Origin: Desulfonema magnum
Lineage (GTDB): Bacteria > Desulfobacterota > Desulfobacteria > Desulfobacterales > 4be13
Length of the DNA: 64,000 nt
NCBI RefSeq assembly: GCF_017377395.1
Contig: NZ_CP061800.1
Location: 6,345,633-6,409,632, forward strand
Direction: 5' to 3'
This document shows, piece after piece, positions 26,523-35,089 of this stretch. The notes beneath the pieces are model-generated. The model ran no database searches. It had not been told where the DNA came from and saw only the letters and a list, made by a program, of their open reading frames with translations. Each line of letters starts with the position of its first letter. Position 1 is the stretch's first letter. Made by a program: the position numbers and the translations under genes.

Positions 26523-27365
26523 CCAAGCATGATTCAGTTTTTCCAATAATTCTTCGCATAAAAGTTCTATGTCCGGGGACAGTTTTATGGTTTTGCCTTT
26601 TCCCACTGATGAGGGGTGTACTTCTGTGAGTATTTGCGCTCCGGGAAAATCATGGCCCAGAAATTTGTAAATTTGCTGCATATTTTCAAGGGGATTTGCA
26701 ACAAAGTTCTCATATCTGCACATCATCACCCGGGGGTGCTGATCAAGTTTCAGTTCAAAAAAGAAATGATTCCGAACAAACCAGAACAGGGCTGCCGCGT
26801 CATACGGATTCATGTCTTCTGCAAAATATCTGATCACGATTTTTCTGACCTCTTCAGAAACATGCTCAGATCGCCAGTTATGAGGCTCTTTTTCAATAAC
26901 GGGCCTCAGATTATTGATGCCGTTTTTCAGTCCGAAACGCCTGAGATTGGACGCTGCCACGTCTTTGTAGTTCCGATACATCCATAATGCCCCGGAATTT
27001 GGGAAATAATCAAGAAGGTTCAGAGAATTCTGAGTTTCCACCAGCGGTTTTAAGACAATCACAGGGGCTTTGTCTTTTTCAAGCATTGATTTTACTGTAT
27101 TCAGTGAATTCAGCCGGATTCCGGATATGCTGTTACGGGATAATTTGCTTACTTCTTTATACACTTTTACGCTTAAATCTTTATCAAAGATTCGTTCTGT
27201 CACCAAGGTTGTCCCTGAACGCTGACACCCGATAATAAACAAAATTTTTTTCTGATGATTCTGTCTGAATTTAAAACAATGATAAATCTCTTTGAACAGA
27301 CGAAATATTTTTCGACTGATTTTATTTTGAAAAAAATTTGAAGACTTTGGGTTTGACATCTTCAT
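26502..27365 (-). CDS. PAPS-dependent sulfotransferase
   Basis: 287 aa. The 5'-phosphosulfate loop is seen as LFIIGCQRSGTTLVTERI and the 3'-phosphate site as WMYRNYKDVAASNLRRFG, both diagnostic of cytosolic and Golgi-type sulfotransferases. A late CRYENFVANPLENMQQIYKFLG block is also typical. It transfers sulfate from PAPS to a hydroxyl or amine. Its place about 400 bp upstream of the exopolysaccharide operon, on the same strand, suggests sulfation of that polymer, though the gap is repeat-filled and co-transcription is uncertain. Ribosome-binding site weak. Confidence 0.88.
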   Translation of the reverse strand: MKMSNPKSSNFFQNKISRKIFRLFKEIYHCFKFRQNHQKKILFIIGCQRSGTTLVTERIFDKDLSVKVYKEVSKLSRNSISGIRLNSLNTVKSMLEKDKAPVIVLKPLVETQNSLNLLDYFPNSGALWMYRNYKDVAASNLRRFGLKNGINNLRPVIEKEPHNWRSEHVSEEVRKIVIRYFAEDMNPYDAAALFWFVRNHFFFELKLDQHPRVMMCRYENFVANPLENMQQIYKFLGHDFPGAQILTEVHPSSVGKGKTIKLSPDIELLCEELLEKLNHAWELRIEN

Positions 27366-27525
27366 AAGTCAGCTTTCTTTCTGATTTGAGCAGTTAATTC
27401 TGTCCTCGCGGGAACATTTGAGAACCGTCCTTTATTTCTGCCAAGTTAAAATTGACAGGTATCATAGAAAGGGATAAAAGGCATGTCAAATAAAAATCAT
27501 TTTAGTATAGAGGAGACTTTTCTGA

Positions 27526-28302
27526 ATGGAATCTGTATTGTTTGAAAAAAAAGGACCTGTGGGATGGTTTACGTTAAATCGTCCGGAAGAGCGTAATGCG
27601 CTGTCTCTGGAACTGATGGAAGAGATGCAGGAGAAACTGAATTGCGTTTCAAAAGACAGGGATGTCCGTGTTGTTGTGATTAAGGGGAACGGCCCTGCCT
27701 TTTGCGCGGGACATAATCTGAGGGAGATGACCGAAGATGATTGCGATATTCGCCACTTTCGCAAAATTTTCTCAGTATGTTCTGACATGATGCAGACCCT
27801 TCACAAGCTGCCTCAGCCGGTCATCGCCCAAGTTCATGGTATTGCCACAGCCGCAGGATGCCAGATCGTTGCAGCGTGTGACCTTGCCATTGCGGAAACC
27901 GGGGCCCAGTTCGCCACTCCGGGGGTAAAAATCGGTCTTTTCTGCTCCACTCCCATGGTTCCCCTCTCCCGGGTCATCGGAAGACGACGGGCATTAGATA
28001 TGCTTCTGAGCGGTCGTTTCATTTCGGCCGAAGAAGCCGAAAAATTCGGGCTTGTAAATAAAGTGACTGATCCGGATAAGCTGGCAGAAGAAACCGAAAA
28101 ATGGGCAATGGAATTTGCTCAGTACAGCCTGTTTACGCTGGAATTCGGGAAAAAAGCCTTCTATACCCAGGCAGACTGGGATGAACCTTCCGCTTATAAC
28201 TATGCAAAGGAGGCAATCGCCATAAACTGCCTCGCTGAAGACGCTCAGGAAGGTATGAAGGCTTTTGTGGAAAAACGTGAACCTGAGTGGAAGGATCGTT
28301 AG
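27526..28302 (+). CDS. Enoyl-CoA hydratase/isomerase family protein (ECHDC3-like)
   Basis: 258 aa crotonase-fold enzyme with ribosome-binding site GAGGAG. Oxyanion-hole motifs are FCAGHNLREM and GIATAAGCQIVAACDLAI; FATPGVKIGLFCSTPMV matches the ECHDC3 subgroup. The glutamates of classical hydratases are not both in place (GCQIV instead of GGGCEL), so true hydratase activity is uncertain. Likely acts on acyl-CoA thioesters in the cytosol. Divergent from the sulfotransferase gene. Confidence 0.88.
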   Translation: MESVLFEKKGPVGWFTLNRPEERNALSLELMEEMQEKLNCVSKDRDVRVVVIKGNGPAFCAGHNLREMTEDDCDIRHFRKIFSVCSDMMQTLHKLPQPVIAQVHGIATAAGCQIVAACDLAIAETGAQFATPGVKIGLFCSTPMVPLSRVIGRRRALDMLLSGRFISAEEAEKFGLVNKVTDPDKLAEETEKWAMEFAQYSLFTLEFGKKAFYTQADWDEPSAYNYAKEAIAINCLAEDAQEGMKAFVEKREPEWKDR

Positions 28303-28304
28303 AA

Positions 28305-28436
28305 ATTTGTGATTTGTGATTTGTGATTTGTGATTTGTGATTTGTGATTTGGAATTTGTGATTTGTGATTTGGAGTTTGGGACCAATCACCAATAACAAA
28401 TCACAAATAAACAATGACAAATCACAAATAAACCGA
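28305..28436. repeat. Heptamer array GTGATTT with inverted complement, between convergent genes
   Basis: About nine GTGATTT-type units (28305-28375) are followed by AAATCAC units (28396-28432), so the transcript can fold on itself. It lies between the convergent enoyl-CoA hydratase and rpsI genes and may act as a two-way terminator. The same unit is used downstream of znuB (55605-55700). Confidence 0.85.
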
Positions 28437-28832
28437 TTAACGTTTTGAAAACTGAAACCGTGCTCTTGCGCCCTTTTGTCCGTATTTTTTCCGTTCTTTG
28501 ACTCTGGGATCACGTTTGACAAAACCAGCTCTTTTCAGGCTTTGTCTTAAATCAGGATCAATCTGAATAAGCGCTTTGGTGATGCCGTGACGGATGGCAC
28601 CAACCTGACCTGAGGTTCCCCCTCCTATTACCTTGACTTTTATGTCATAAGATTCGAGGTTATTCGTAAGGACAAGCGGCTGGGTCAGAATAAGCTTTGC
28701 CGATTCAAGTGAAAAATATTTTTCCATGGGCCGGTTATTGATGATAATCTCACCTTTTCCGGGCGTTAACCATGTCCTGGCAATTGCAGTTTTTCGCTTA
28801 CCAGTCGCGTAATAAACGTTTTCTTTCTCCAT
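28437..28832 (-). CDS. rpsI: 30S ribosomal protein S9
   Basis: 131 aa, the usual length. Family marks: YYATGKRKTAIARTWL, GKGEIIINNRPM, KVIGGGTSGQVGAIRHGI, DPRVKERKKYGQKGARARFQFSKR. The C-terminal KR reaches the tRNA in the P site. It follows rplM by 12 bp, the standard L13-S9 operon order. Ribosome-binding site GAGG. Confidence 0.98.
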   Translation of the reverse strand: MEKENVYYATGKRKTAIARTWLTPGKGEIIINNRPMEKYFSLESAKLILTQPLVLTNNLESYDIKVKVIGGGTSGQVGAIRHGITKALIQIDPDLRQSLKRAGFVKRDPRVKERKKYGQKGARARFQFSKR

Positions 28833-28844
28833 TGGCTTCCTCTT

Positions 28845-29282
28845 TTATGATAATTCCATAACCTCAGGCTGTTGAGCGCTGTGAGGATGTTTATCTCCTG
28901 CGTAAACTTTTAATTTTTTGAAAAGCTTCCTTCCAAGCCTGTTTTTAGGCAGCATCCCCTTTACTGCAAAACGGATAATATCTTCAGGTCTTTTTTGCAA
29001 AAGTTCTTTTGCATTAATCGTTTTAAGTCCTCCGATATAACCACTGTGTCTGTAATAGTTTTTCTGCTCCAGTTTTCTGCCAGTAAAAACGATCTTATCC
29101 GCATTGATAACGACAACACTGTCTCCTGTATCCGTATGAGGCGTATATAAAGGATTATGCTTACCTCTGAGACGGGCAGCGATTACTGTCGCTATCCTCC
29201 CGAGTACGGCTCCTTCCGCGTCAACAAGAAACCATTTACCCTCGTTATCAGACTCTTTTGCACTGTATGTGTATTTTTTCAT
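28845..29282 (-). CDS. rplM: 50S ribosomal protein L13
   Basis: 145 aa. Typical blocks: KWFLVDAEGAVLGRIATVIA, LRGKHNPLYTPHTDTGDSVVVINA, YYRHSGYIGGLK, and AVKGMLPKNRLGR. ATG 29282 lies 8 nt after AGGAG, which decides against an in-frame GTG nine bases upstream. First gene of the L13-S9 operon. Confidence 0.98.
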   Translation of the reverse strand: MKKYTYSAKESDNEGKWFLVDAEGAVLGRIATVIAARLRGKHNPLYTPHTDTGDSVVVINADKIVFTGRKLEQKNYYRHSGYIGGLKTINAKELLQKRPEDIIRFAVKGMLPKNRLGRKLFKKLKVYAGDKHPHSAQQPEVMELS

Positions 29283-29447
29283 TTGTCTCACTCCTGTTTA
29301 TAAAGAATCCGATTATTTAAAATAAAAAATACGCTTGTGTCAAGGAAAAAATTACTTTTGCGTTTAAGCAGTCTGGAATTGACATCATAAATATTTTTCA
29401 TATATAAATTAATTTTACGCAAATTTTAATCGCCCGGTTTTAATTAT

Positions 29448-29559
29448 CCGGAGTGCCAAACTGCAAGTTTGGCTCTTCGGAAAAACAAATATTGCCAAAC
29501 TGCAAGTTTGGCACTCCGGAAAAACAAATATTGCCAAACTGCAAGTTTGGCACTCCGGA
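29448..29559. repeat. 39-bp tandem hairpin repeat, three copies
   Basis: Three copies of TGCCAAACT-GCA-AGTTTGGCA hairpins (copy 1 has CTCTTCGG in place of CACTCCGG) joined by AAAAACAAATAT. Units are 39 bp apart. Same architecture as the array at the left window edge but with different arm bases. It lies upstream of the CYTH gene; 29283-29447 is AT-rich and holds the presumed rplM promoter. Confidence 0.9.
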
Positions 29560-29579
29560 AATATGCTTGAAATACAGGA

Positions 29580-30200
29580 ATGAACGAAATGGAACCTTTG
29601 GAAGTCGAAGTAAAATTTTATATACCGGATATCAGCCCCATACGCAACCGCATTCTTGAACTCGGAGCAGTTTCCACGGGCCAGGTCTTTGAAAGCAACA
29701 TACGTTTTGAAGATGAAAATAAAACGCTGATGAAAAAAAAGTTCCTTTTAAGACTCCGTAAAGACTCAAAAACAACGCTTACGTTCAAATCCCCCCCTCC
29801 TGTTGAAGACACTCAGTTTAAAATACATAGGGAGTTGGAAGTTGAAGTGAGTGATTTTCCCACCATGAAACTTATTCTGGAGTCTCTTGGTTATCATAAG
29901 GAACAGACCTATGAAAAATGGCGGGAGACTTTTACGTTAAATGATACAATGTTATGTATAGATAAAATGCCCTATGGAAATTTTTTGGAAATTGAAGGGA
30001 AAAAGGAGAATATCAGAAACCTGGCGTGTAAAATTGACCTGAGATGGGAAGAACGGATTCTGACGAATTATCTTGCAATGTTCTGCCTCATAAGACAAAA
30101 ATCAGAGTTGTCTTTTTCTGATGTTACTTTTGATAATTTTAAAAACTTTGATATTGACTTCGGGGAATATCTTCCCTTTTTTGAAGTCGGAACGCTTTAA
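29580..30200 (+). CDS. CYTH-domain protein (CyaB-like)
   Basis: 206 aa. The family motif ExExK appears as EVEVKF near the N-terminus, followed by LRLRKDSKTTLTFKSP, REELEVEV-like REL block, YEKWRETF, and MPYGNFLEIEGKKENI, all tunnel-lining basic and acidic residues of the triphosphate tunnel fold. Members are class IV adenylyl cyclases, thiamine-triphosphatases or tripolyphosphatases; the exact reaction cannot be told from sequence. The next gene starts 3 bp after the stop codon. Confidence 0.88.
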   Translation: MNEMEPLEVEVKFYIPDISPIRNRILELGAVSTGQVFESNIRFEDENKTLMKKKFLLRLRKDSKTTLTFKSPPPVEDTQFKIHRELEVEVSDFPTMKLILESLGYHKEQTYEKWRETFTLNDTMLCIDKMPYGNFLEIEGKKENIRNLACKIDLRWEERILTNYLAMFCLIRQKSELSFSDVTFDNFKNFDIDFGEYLPFFEVGTL

Positions 30201-30203
30201 ATT

Positions 30204-30962
30204 ATGCTATCTGTTTTAACATTTAATTTACGTTTCGGATTGGCAAATGATGGTCCCAACAACTGGTCCCGCCGTAAAAAAGCCTTTCCTTCTCTTTTAA
30301 AGACATATCAGGCGGATTTCATCAGTTTCCAGGAAGCCAATGATTTTCAGACGGATTTCCTAAAAAAGATTCTGAATGAATACAACGTGATCGGAGAAAA
30401 AAAGGCGGTACTGCCCTTTTGGCAGAACAACATCATTTTTTATAAAAAAACCTGGAAATGTGTTTATCACGAACATTTTTTTCTGAGTCCCACGCCAACG
30501 ATACCGAGCCGTTCCCGCAAGAGCCGGTGGCCCAGACAATGTACCATGGGGATATTCAAAAAAGAGGATATGAGTGTCATATGTATTAACACCCATTTTG
30601 ATTTTGATGCCGAAGTTCAGACCGAAAGCGCCAGAATTATTACGGAGCGACTCTCACATTTGCCGTCTGATTTGCCTGCCTTTCTCATGGGAGATTTCAA
30701 CGCGTCGCCTTCGGATCCATGTTATAAAATATTCACTGAACAGATCAGGGAACCAACTGTAACAGAGGGGAATTTTAAAAACATATTTGAAGAACCTTTT
30801 CCCGGAACCTTTCATGGCTTCACAGGAAGAACAGACGGAGACCATATTGACTGGATTCTTTATCGCGGCAGGCTTGTTCCAAAACATGCCAAGATTATTC
30901 AGGATATGTTTGATGGCATTTATCCCTCGGATCACTTTCCGCTCCATGTAACATTTATATAA
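30204..30962 (+). CDS. Endonuclease/exonuclease/phosphatase family protein
   Basis: 252 aa of the EEP (DNase I-like) fold with all catalytic blocks: LTFNLRFG (Asn), SFQEAN (metal-binding Glu), INTHFDFD (His), MGDFNASP (Asp/Asn), HIDWIL and SDHFPL (catalytic His). No signal peptide. Close relatives act on phosphodiesters, from DNA ends to sphingomyelin; specificity cannot be set here. Coupled to the CYTH gene (3-bp gap), so the pair may handle a shared phosphate metabolite. Confidence 0.88.
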   Translation: MLSVLTFNLRFGLANDGPNNWSRRKKAFPSLLKTYQADFISFQEANDFQTDFLKKILNEYNVIGEKKAVLPFWQNNIIFYKKTWKCVYHEHFFLSPTPTIPSRSRKSRWPRQCTMGIFKKEDMSVICINTHFDFDAEVQTESARIITERLSHLPSDLPAFLMGDFNASPSDPCYKIFTEQIREPTVTEGNFKNIFEEPFPGTFHGFTGRTDGDHIDWILYRGRLVPKHAKIIQDMFDGIYPSDHFPLHVTFI

Positions 30963-31012
30963 TAACGCCATATGCAACTTTTTTTAACTGAAGAGAACAC
31001 GGACAGATTAAT

Positions 31013-31502
31013 GCCACAAAGGCACACAAAGAGGCTTCGTGAAACTTCGTGCCTTCGTGCCTTCGTGACAAGAAAAATAGCCACAAAGACACAAAGACAC
31101 AAAGGAACCACAAAGAGGCTTTGTGAAACTTCGTGACTTGGTGTCTTAGTGGCAAGAAAAATAGCCACAAAGACACAAAGACACAAAGGAACCACAAAGA
31201 GGCTTCGTGAAACTTCGTGTCTTTGTGGCAAGAAAATAGCCACAAAGACACAAAGGAACCACAAAGAGGCTTTGTGAAACTTCGTGACTTGGTGTCTTAG
31301 TGGCAAGAAAAATAGCCACAAAGACACAAAGACACAAAGGAACCACAAAGAGGCTTTGTGAAACTTCGTGACTTGGTGTCTTAGTGGCAAGAAAAATAGC
31401 CATAAAGACACAAAGACACAAAGGAACCACAAAGAGGCTTCGTGAAACTTCGTGACTTCGTGTCTTAGTGGCAAGAAAAATAGCCACAAAGACACAAAGG
31501 AA
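31013..31502. repeat. CACAAAG-type repeat array, left of the GxxExxY gene
   Basis: About six units of 75 or 84 bp (the difference is one 9-bp ACACAAAGA step) composed of CCACAAAGACACAAAG, GAGGCTTTGTGAAACTTCGTG and TGTCTTAGTGGCAAGAAAAA. Internal stretches pair with each other (CACAAAG with CTTTGTG). Since most units are multiples of three, minus-strand frames stay open for up to 190 codons, but they translate only the repeat. Confidence 0.9.
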
Positions 31503-31601
31503 CGCAAAAAATGAAAAAGTATAAAGAATTATCGCCTATTGAAGAGGATATTGCTAAAAAGATTGTCAATGCGGCTTATAATGTTCATAAAGCACTTGGC
31601 C

Positions 31602-33470
31602 TGGGGCGTCTAAATTCACTCCGATTTCTTGACTGCTTTTTGGACCATCCCTCTGACCTAAAAAAACTTTATCCGCATGCCGCCTCTGAAATCTTAATTT
31701 CCGGGAGCGATTCAGCTCGATTTTCCAACTCGGTCAGGGGGCCGGTTATTTTTTTACAATTACTTGAAATATTTATATTTATAATTTTTTTTGCTCGTTT
31801 TTCGGACTCCGGAATAAACTCAGAATTTTCTGCTGTTTTATCCGAGAGTATTTCAAGACTGCCAGGGTTTGCCAGGATTTTACGACGTTGTTTGGTTAAA
31901 GAAAATAAAGACTCTGAAAATTCTTGTTGCTCTCTGAGACTGATATTCATGACTCTTCGGGCATCTTCTCTGGTCAGTTCACCACACATGGCGGGCATGC
32001 GCAGAGCTATGCGATTGGCGTCTTTTATCTCTCCGGTTCCATGTTGCTTTGAAACTGCGAACAGAGACTCTATATTATCAGAAGTTATTGGCATTCCTAT
32101 ATTTTCTAATTTAAGCTCCTTGGCAATTATGATATGTTTGTCTAACCAATTAGTAAAACCTGTACGCACAGATGATCGCGGAGGAATGGCTTCAAGCAGC
32201 TTTTTACTTTCTTCATAAGTTTCCAGGTTAAGCCCCTTAGTTTTAAGTATTTTCTGGCATTCTGAAAGAGTACCTGAGTCGCGAAGAAAACATTCTATAA
32301 AATTTCTGCACCTCGGAATCTGATCAATGCCTGCTCGCAGCTTTGAAAGGACGGATCCCTTTGGGGCACGACCTCTCGGAGAATGTCTGAGCAACTGAGC
32401 CGCCCAATTCACCAGGCGGCGGAGGTTCATAAATCTTGATTTTGTTGAAACCTTCGGAGGTGCAAGACAGGCAAGAACAGTCTGTTTGAATTTTTTTGAA
32501 ACTTTACCGACCGCAGAGATAAAGATATCAAACATCGGATGATTCTGATATTCATGTTTTAAAAGATTAGCGACAGTGTGTGATATATCGTCAATGCTGA
32601 CACTGGGAAGGCCTTGTTCCGCCAAAAGCCTGGTAGCTTTGGCAAGGTCTGTTCCTCCGTCTTTGAGATATGCTACCGGCATTCCCCCGATACCGATAAC
32701 TTTTTTCAAAAAATCAGCTATGGCCTCACCAGTCCAGGATACTGCTACTGAAACAGCAACGCAGTTTACATCTTTAAGAGTAGGAGCGGTTTCATTCAAA
32801 TCATGATGGTTAGCATTCAATGACAGCAAAGTAAGAATTTTACCTTTTCCTAAGGCAATACTGATATCTATTATATAAACAAAGCCGTTGGAAAACGGAT
32901 TGCTGTTAATTTCAGCCCCGCGCAGCGGGACGGCATTTCGGAGTCTTGCTACGGATAATCGGGTGACCCAGTTAATAATTGTCTGAACACATGGGACTTT
33001 TGTTATTCCCAAGTAATCAGCAAGAACTCTGAGAACTCTCGGTACCGCTCGGAAACTTATATGAGCAACTATAAAAAGCTTCAAACAAATATAGATAAGT
33101 TCTTCTTTGTTGTGAACAGGCTGAGTATTTTTCTGACGTTCTTTTTCCAGTTGTTTTCTGGCTTCATCGGCATCTTTCTTGTATTTATCACGCTCTTTTT
33201 TAATACGGCGCTTTTCTTTTTCATGATAACGTGCATTCTTGCCACGTTCAATCGCTTTTTTCTTCCAGTTATCTCTGCTTTTTATCAATTTGGACTTTGA
33301 ACTCATAATAATCCTCGTAATTTTATTAATATTGACATAATAGTATGGTAAATATGTTAAAATAACAATCAAACTATATATTATCAAGATGAATCTATAA
33401 TTGATTACATGAAGAGGTCCAAATTGTAGTTAAAAAAATTAAGCCAAAAAGGCTGTTTTTAGACGCCCCA
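31602..33470. mobile_element. Insertion sequence, 13-bp inverted ends, 9-bp target duplication
   Basis: An 1869-bp element bounded by TGGGGCGTCTAAA and its exact complement TTTAGACGCCCCA, flanked by direct repeats CACTTGGCC (31593-31601 and 33471-33479). It holds one transposase gene on the minus strand. Perfect ends, perfect duplication and an intact transposase indicate a recent insertion. Confidence 0.95.
31669..33306 (-). CDS. DDE-type transposase of the insertion sequence
   Basis: 545 aa from ATG 33306, chosen because AGGA stands seven bases before it; an in-frame start 81 bp upstream would add a hydrophobic stretch. The N-terminus is a strongly charged coiled coil (residues 10-70). The likely catalytic triad is Asp in FVYIIDISIALGKGK, Asp in AYLKDGGTDLAKA, and Glu in SDNIESLFAVSKQH. 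I cannot name the IS family. No frameshift is seen, so the enzyme may be active. Confidence 0.85.
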   Translation of the reverse strand: MSSKSKLIKSRDNWKKKAIERGKNARYHEKEKRRIKKERDKYKKDADEARKQLEKERQKNTQPVHNKEELIYICLKLFIVAHISFRAVPRVLRVLADYLGITKVPCVQTIINWVTRLSVARLRNAVPLRGAEINSNPFSNGFVYIIDISIALGKGKILTLLSLNANHHDLNETAPTLKDVNCVAVSVAVSWTGEAIADFLKKVIGIGGMPVAYLKDGGTDLAKATRLLAEQGLPSVSIDDISHTVANLLKHEYQNHPMFDIFISAVGKVSKKFKQTVLACLAPPKVSTKSRFMNLRRLVNWAAQLLRHSPRGRAPKGSVLSKLRAGIDQIPRCRNFIECFLRDSGTLSECQKILKTKGLNLETYEESKKLLEAIPPRSSVRTGFTNWLDKHIIIAKELKLENIGMPITSDNIESLFAVSKQHGTGEIKDANRIALRMPAMCGELTREDARRVMNISLREQQEFSESLFSLTKQRRKILANPGSLEILSDKTAENSEFIPESEKRAKKIININISSNCKKITGPLTELENRAESLPEIKISEAACG

Positions 33471-33795
33471 CACTTGGCCCTGGTTTATTGGAAAAGGTTT
33501 ATGAAGTATGTATGGAACATGAATTGAAAAAGGCTGGTTTAAATGTTAAAAGGCAAACAGACATCCCCATAGTTTACGACGGATTAACCTTTAAAGAGGG
33601 ACTTCGACTGGATATTTTGGTAAATGAATTGGTGATTGTTGAACTTAAAGCCGTTGAAACCTTGAACAGACTATGGGAAGCTCAAATATTAAGCCACTTA
33701 AAATTAACCAGACTCAACTTAGGATTTTTAATAAATTTTAATGTACCATTGATTAAAGAAGGGATAAAACGCTATAGAATATAGATAATGTTACA

Positions 33796-34726
33796 AAGGC
33801 ATGAACACACAAAGTAACACAAAGAACTTGGTGAACTTTGCTGTCTTCGTGGCAAAAGAATAGCCACAAAGAGACTTCGTGAAACTTCGTGCCTTCGTGT
33901 CTTCGTGGCAAAAAAATAGCCTCAAAGAGACTTCGTGAGACTTCGTGCCTTCGTATCTTCGTGGCAAAAAAATAGCCGCAAAGCCATAAAAGAAGCACAA
34001 AGAGACTTCGTGAAGCTTCGTGCCTTCGTGTCTTCGTGGCAAAAGAATAGCCACAAAGAGACTTCGTGAAGCTTCGTGCCTTCGTGTCTTCGTGGCAAAA
34101 GAATAGCCACAAAGAGACTTCGTGAAGCTTCGTGCCTTCGTGTCTTCGTGGCAAAAGAATAGCCACAAAGAGACTTCGTGAGACTTCGTGCCTTCGTATC
34201 TTCGTGGCAAAAAAATAGCCGCAAAGCCATAAAAGAAGCACAAAGAGGCTTTGTGAAACTTCGTGACTTGGTGTCTTAGTGGCAAGAAAAATAGCCACAA
34301 AGCCACAAAGACACAAAGGAACCACAAAGAGGCTTTGTGAAACTTCGTGACTTGGTGTCTTAGTGGCAAGAAAAATAGCCACAAAGACACAAAGACACAA
34401 AGGAACCCACAAAGAGGCTTTGTGAAACTTCGTGCCTTGGTGTCTTCGTGGCAAAAAAATAGCCTCAAAGAGACTTCGTGAGACTTCGTGCCTTGGTGTC
34501 TTCGTGGCAAAAGAATAGCCACAAAGAGACTTCGTGAGACTTCGTGCCTTCGTATCTTCGTGGCAAAAAAATAGCCGCAAAGCCACAAAAGAAGCACAAA
34601 GAGGCTTCGTGAAACTTCGTGCCTTCGTGTCTTCGTGGCAAAAGAATAGCCACAAAGAGACTTCGTGAAACTTCGTGCCTTCGTGTCTTCGTGGCAAAAA
34701 AAATTAGCCACAAAGCCACAAAGGAG
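33796..34726. repeat. CACAAAG-type repeat array, right of the GxxExxY gene
   Basis: About 930 bp of units related to the left array. Several are 56 bp (GCCACAAAGAGACTTCGTGAAGCTTCGTGCC...), others about 84 bp. A recurrent hairpin is CTTCGTGGC-AAAAGAATA-GCCACAAAG. Long minus-strand frames through it (over 300 codons) are repeat translations, not genes. Confidence 0.9.
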
Positions 34727-34730
34727 TAAA

Positions 34731-34835
34731 AAGAACTTTGTGTATGAAGTAACTATCAGAACATATTCAGATGAAGCAAAATTCATCACAGAAAAAAAGA
34801 TTGTATCAATCGCTTATTTAAGTTACAAAATCTAA
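34731..34835 (+). other. Possible 3' end of a lost gene
   Basis: Directly after the repeat array one frame reads KNFVYEVTIRTYSDEAKFIT and on to IVSIAYLSYKI before a stop. The composition looks protein-like rather than repeat-like, but there is no start codon outside the repeats. It could be the tail of a gene cut by the array. Low confidence. Confidence 0.25.
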
Positions 34836-35089
34836 AGCATTGACCTTTCCAGTATTGAAATTAACATGCTGTTTATATTGAGTTTACATAAATTAATCTC
34901 ATGAAAATGCGTTTGAAACCAGCTTATATTTTAAGAATGCGAATCTGTAGTCAGACACTCGGATTTAAAATTTTTCTTGGCATACGACGGACTTCGTGAT
35001 ATACTGTACAAATATACGGTTCGGAAATATATGTCCGAGCCTCTGACCGCCCTGATTCCGGGTGCCGATATTATAAGGAGGTTCTTATT

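Larger units (their letters stand above)
31511..33784 (+). pseudogene. GxxExxY protein gene, split by an insertion sequence
   Basis: The 5' part (31511-31601) encodes MKKYKELSPIEEDIAKKIVN and on to HKALG. The 3' part (33480-33784) continues GLLEKVYEVCMEHELKKAGL and ends EGIKRYRI. Removing the insertion and one copy of the 9-bp duplication restores ...HKALGPGLLEKVYE..., with the G-x-x-E-x-x-Y motif that names the family, as one frame of about 131 codons. The rest is otherwise intact (DILVNELVIVELKAVE, a PD-(D/E)xK-like strand). The function of the family is unknown. Identical-type repeat arrays flank it on both sides. Confidence 0.9.

Noticed and set aside
30932..31507. Minus-strand open frame of about 190 codons
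   Set aside because: It translates the CACAAAG array; two other frames over the same DNA are equally open because the units are multiples of three.
33753..34789. Minus-strand open frames of over 300 codons
   Set aside because: Repeat translation of the right-hand CACAAAG array in several frames, with no start signal.
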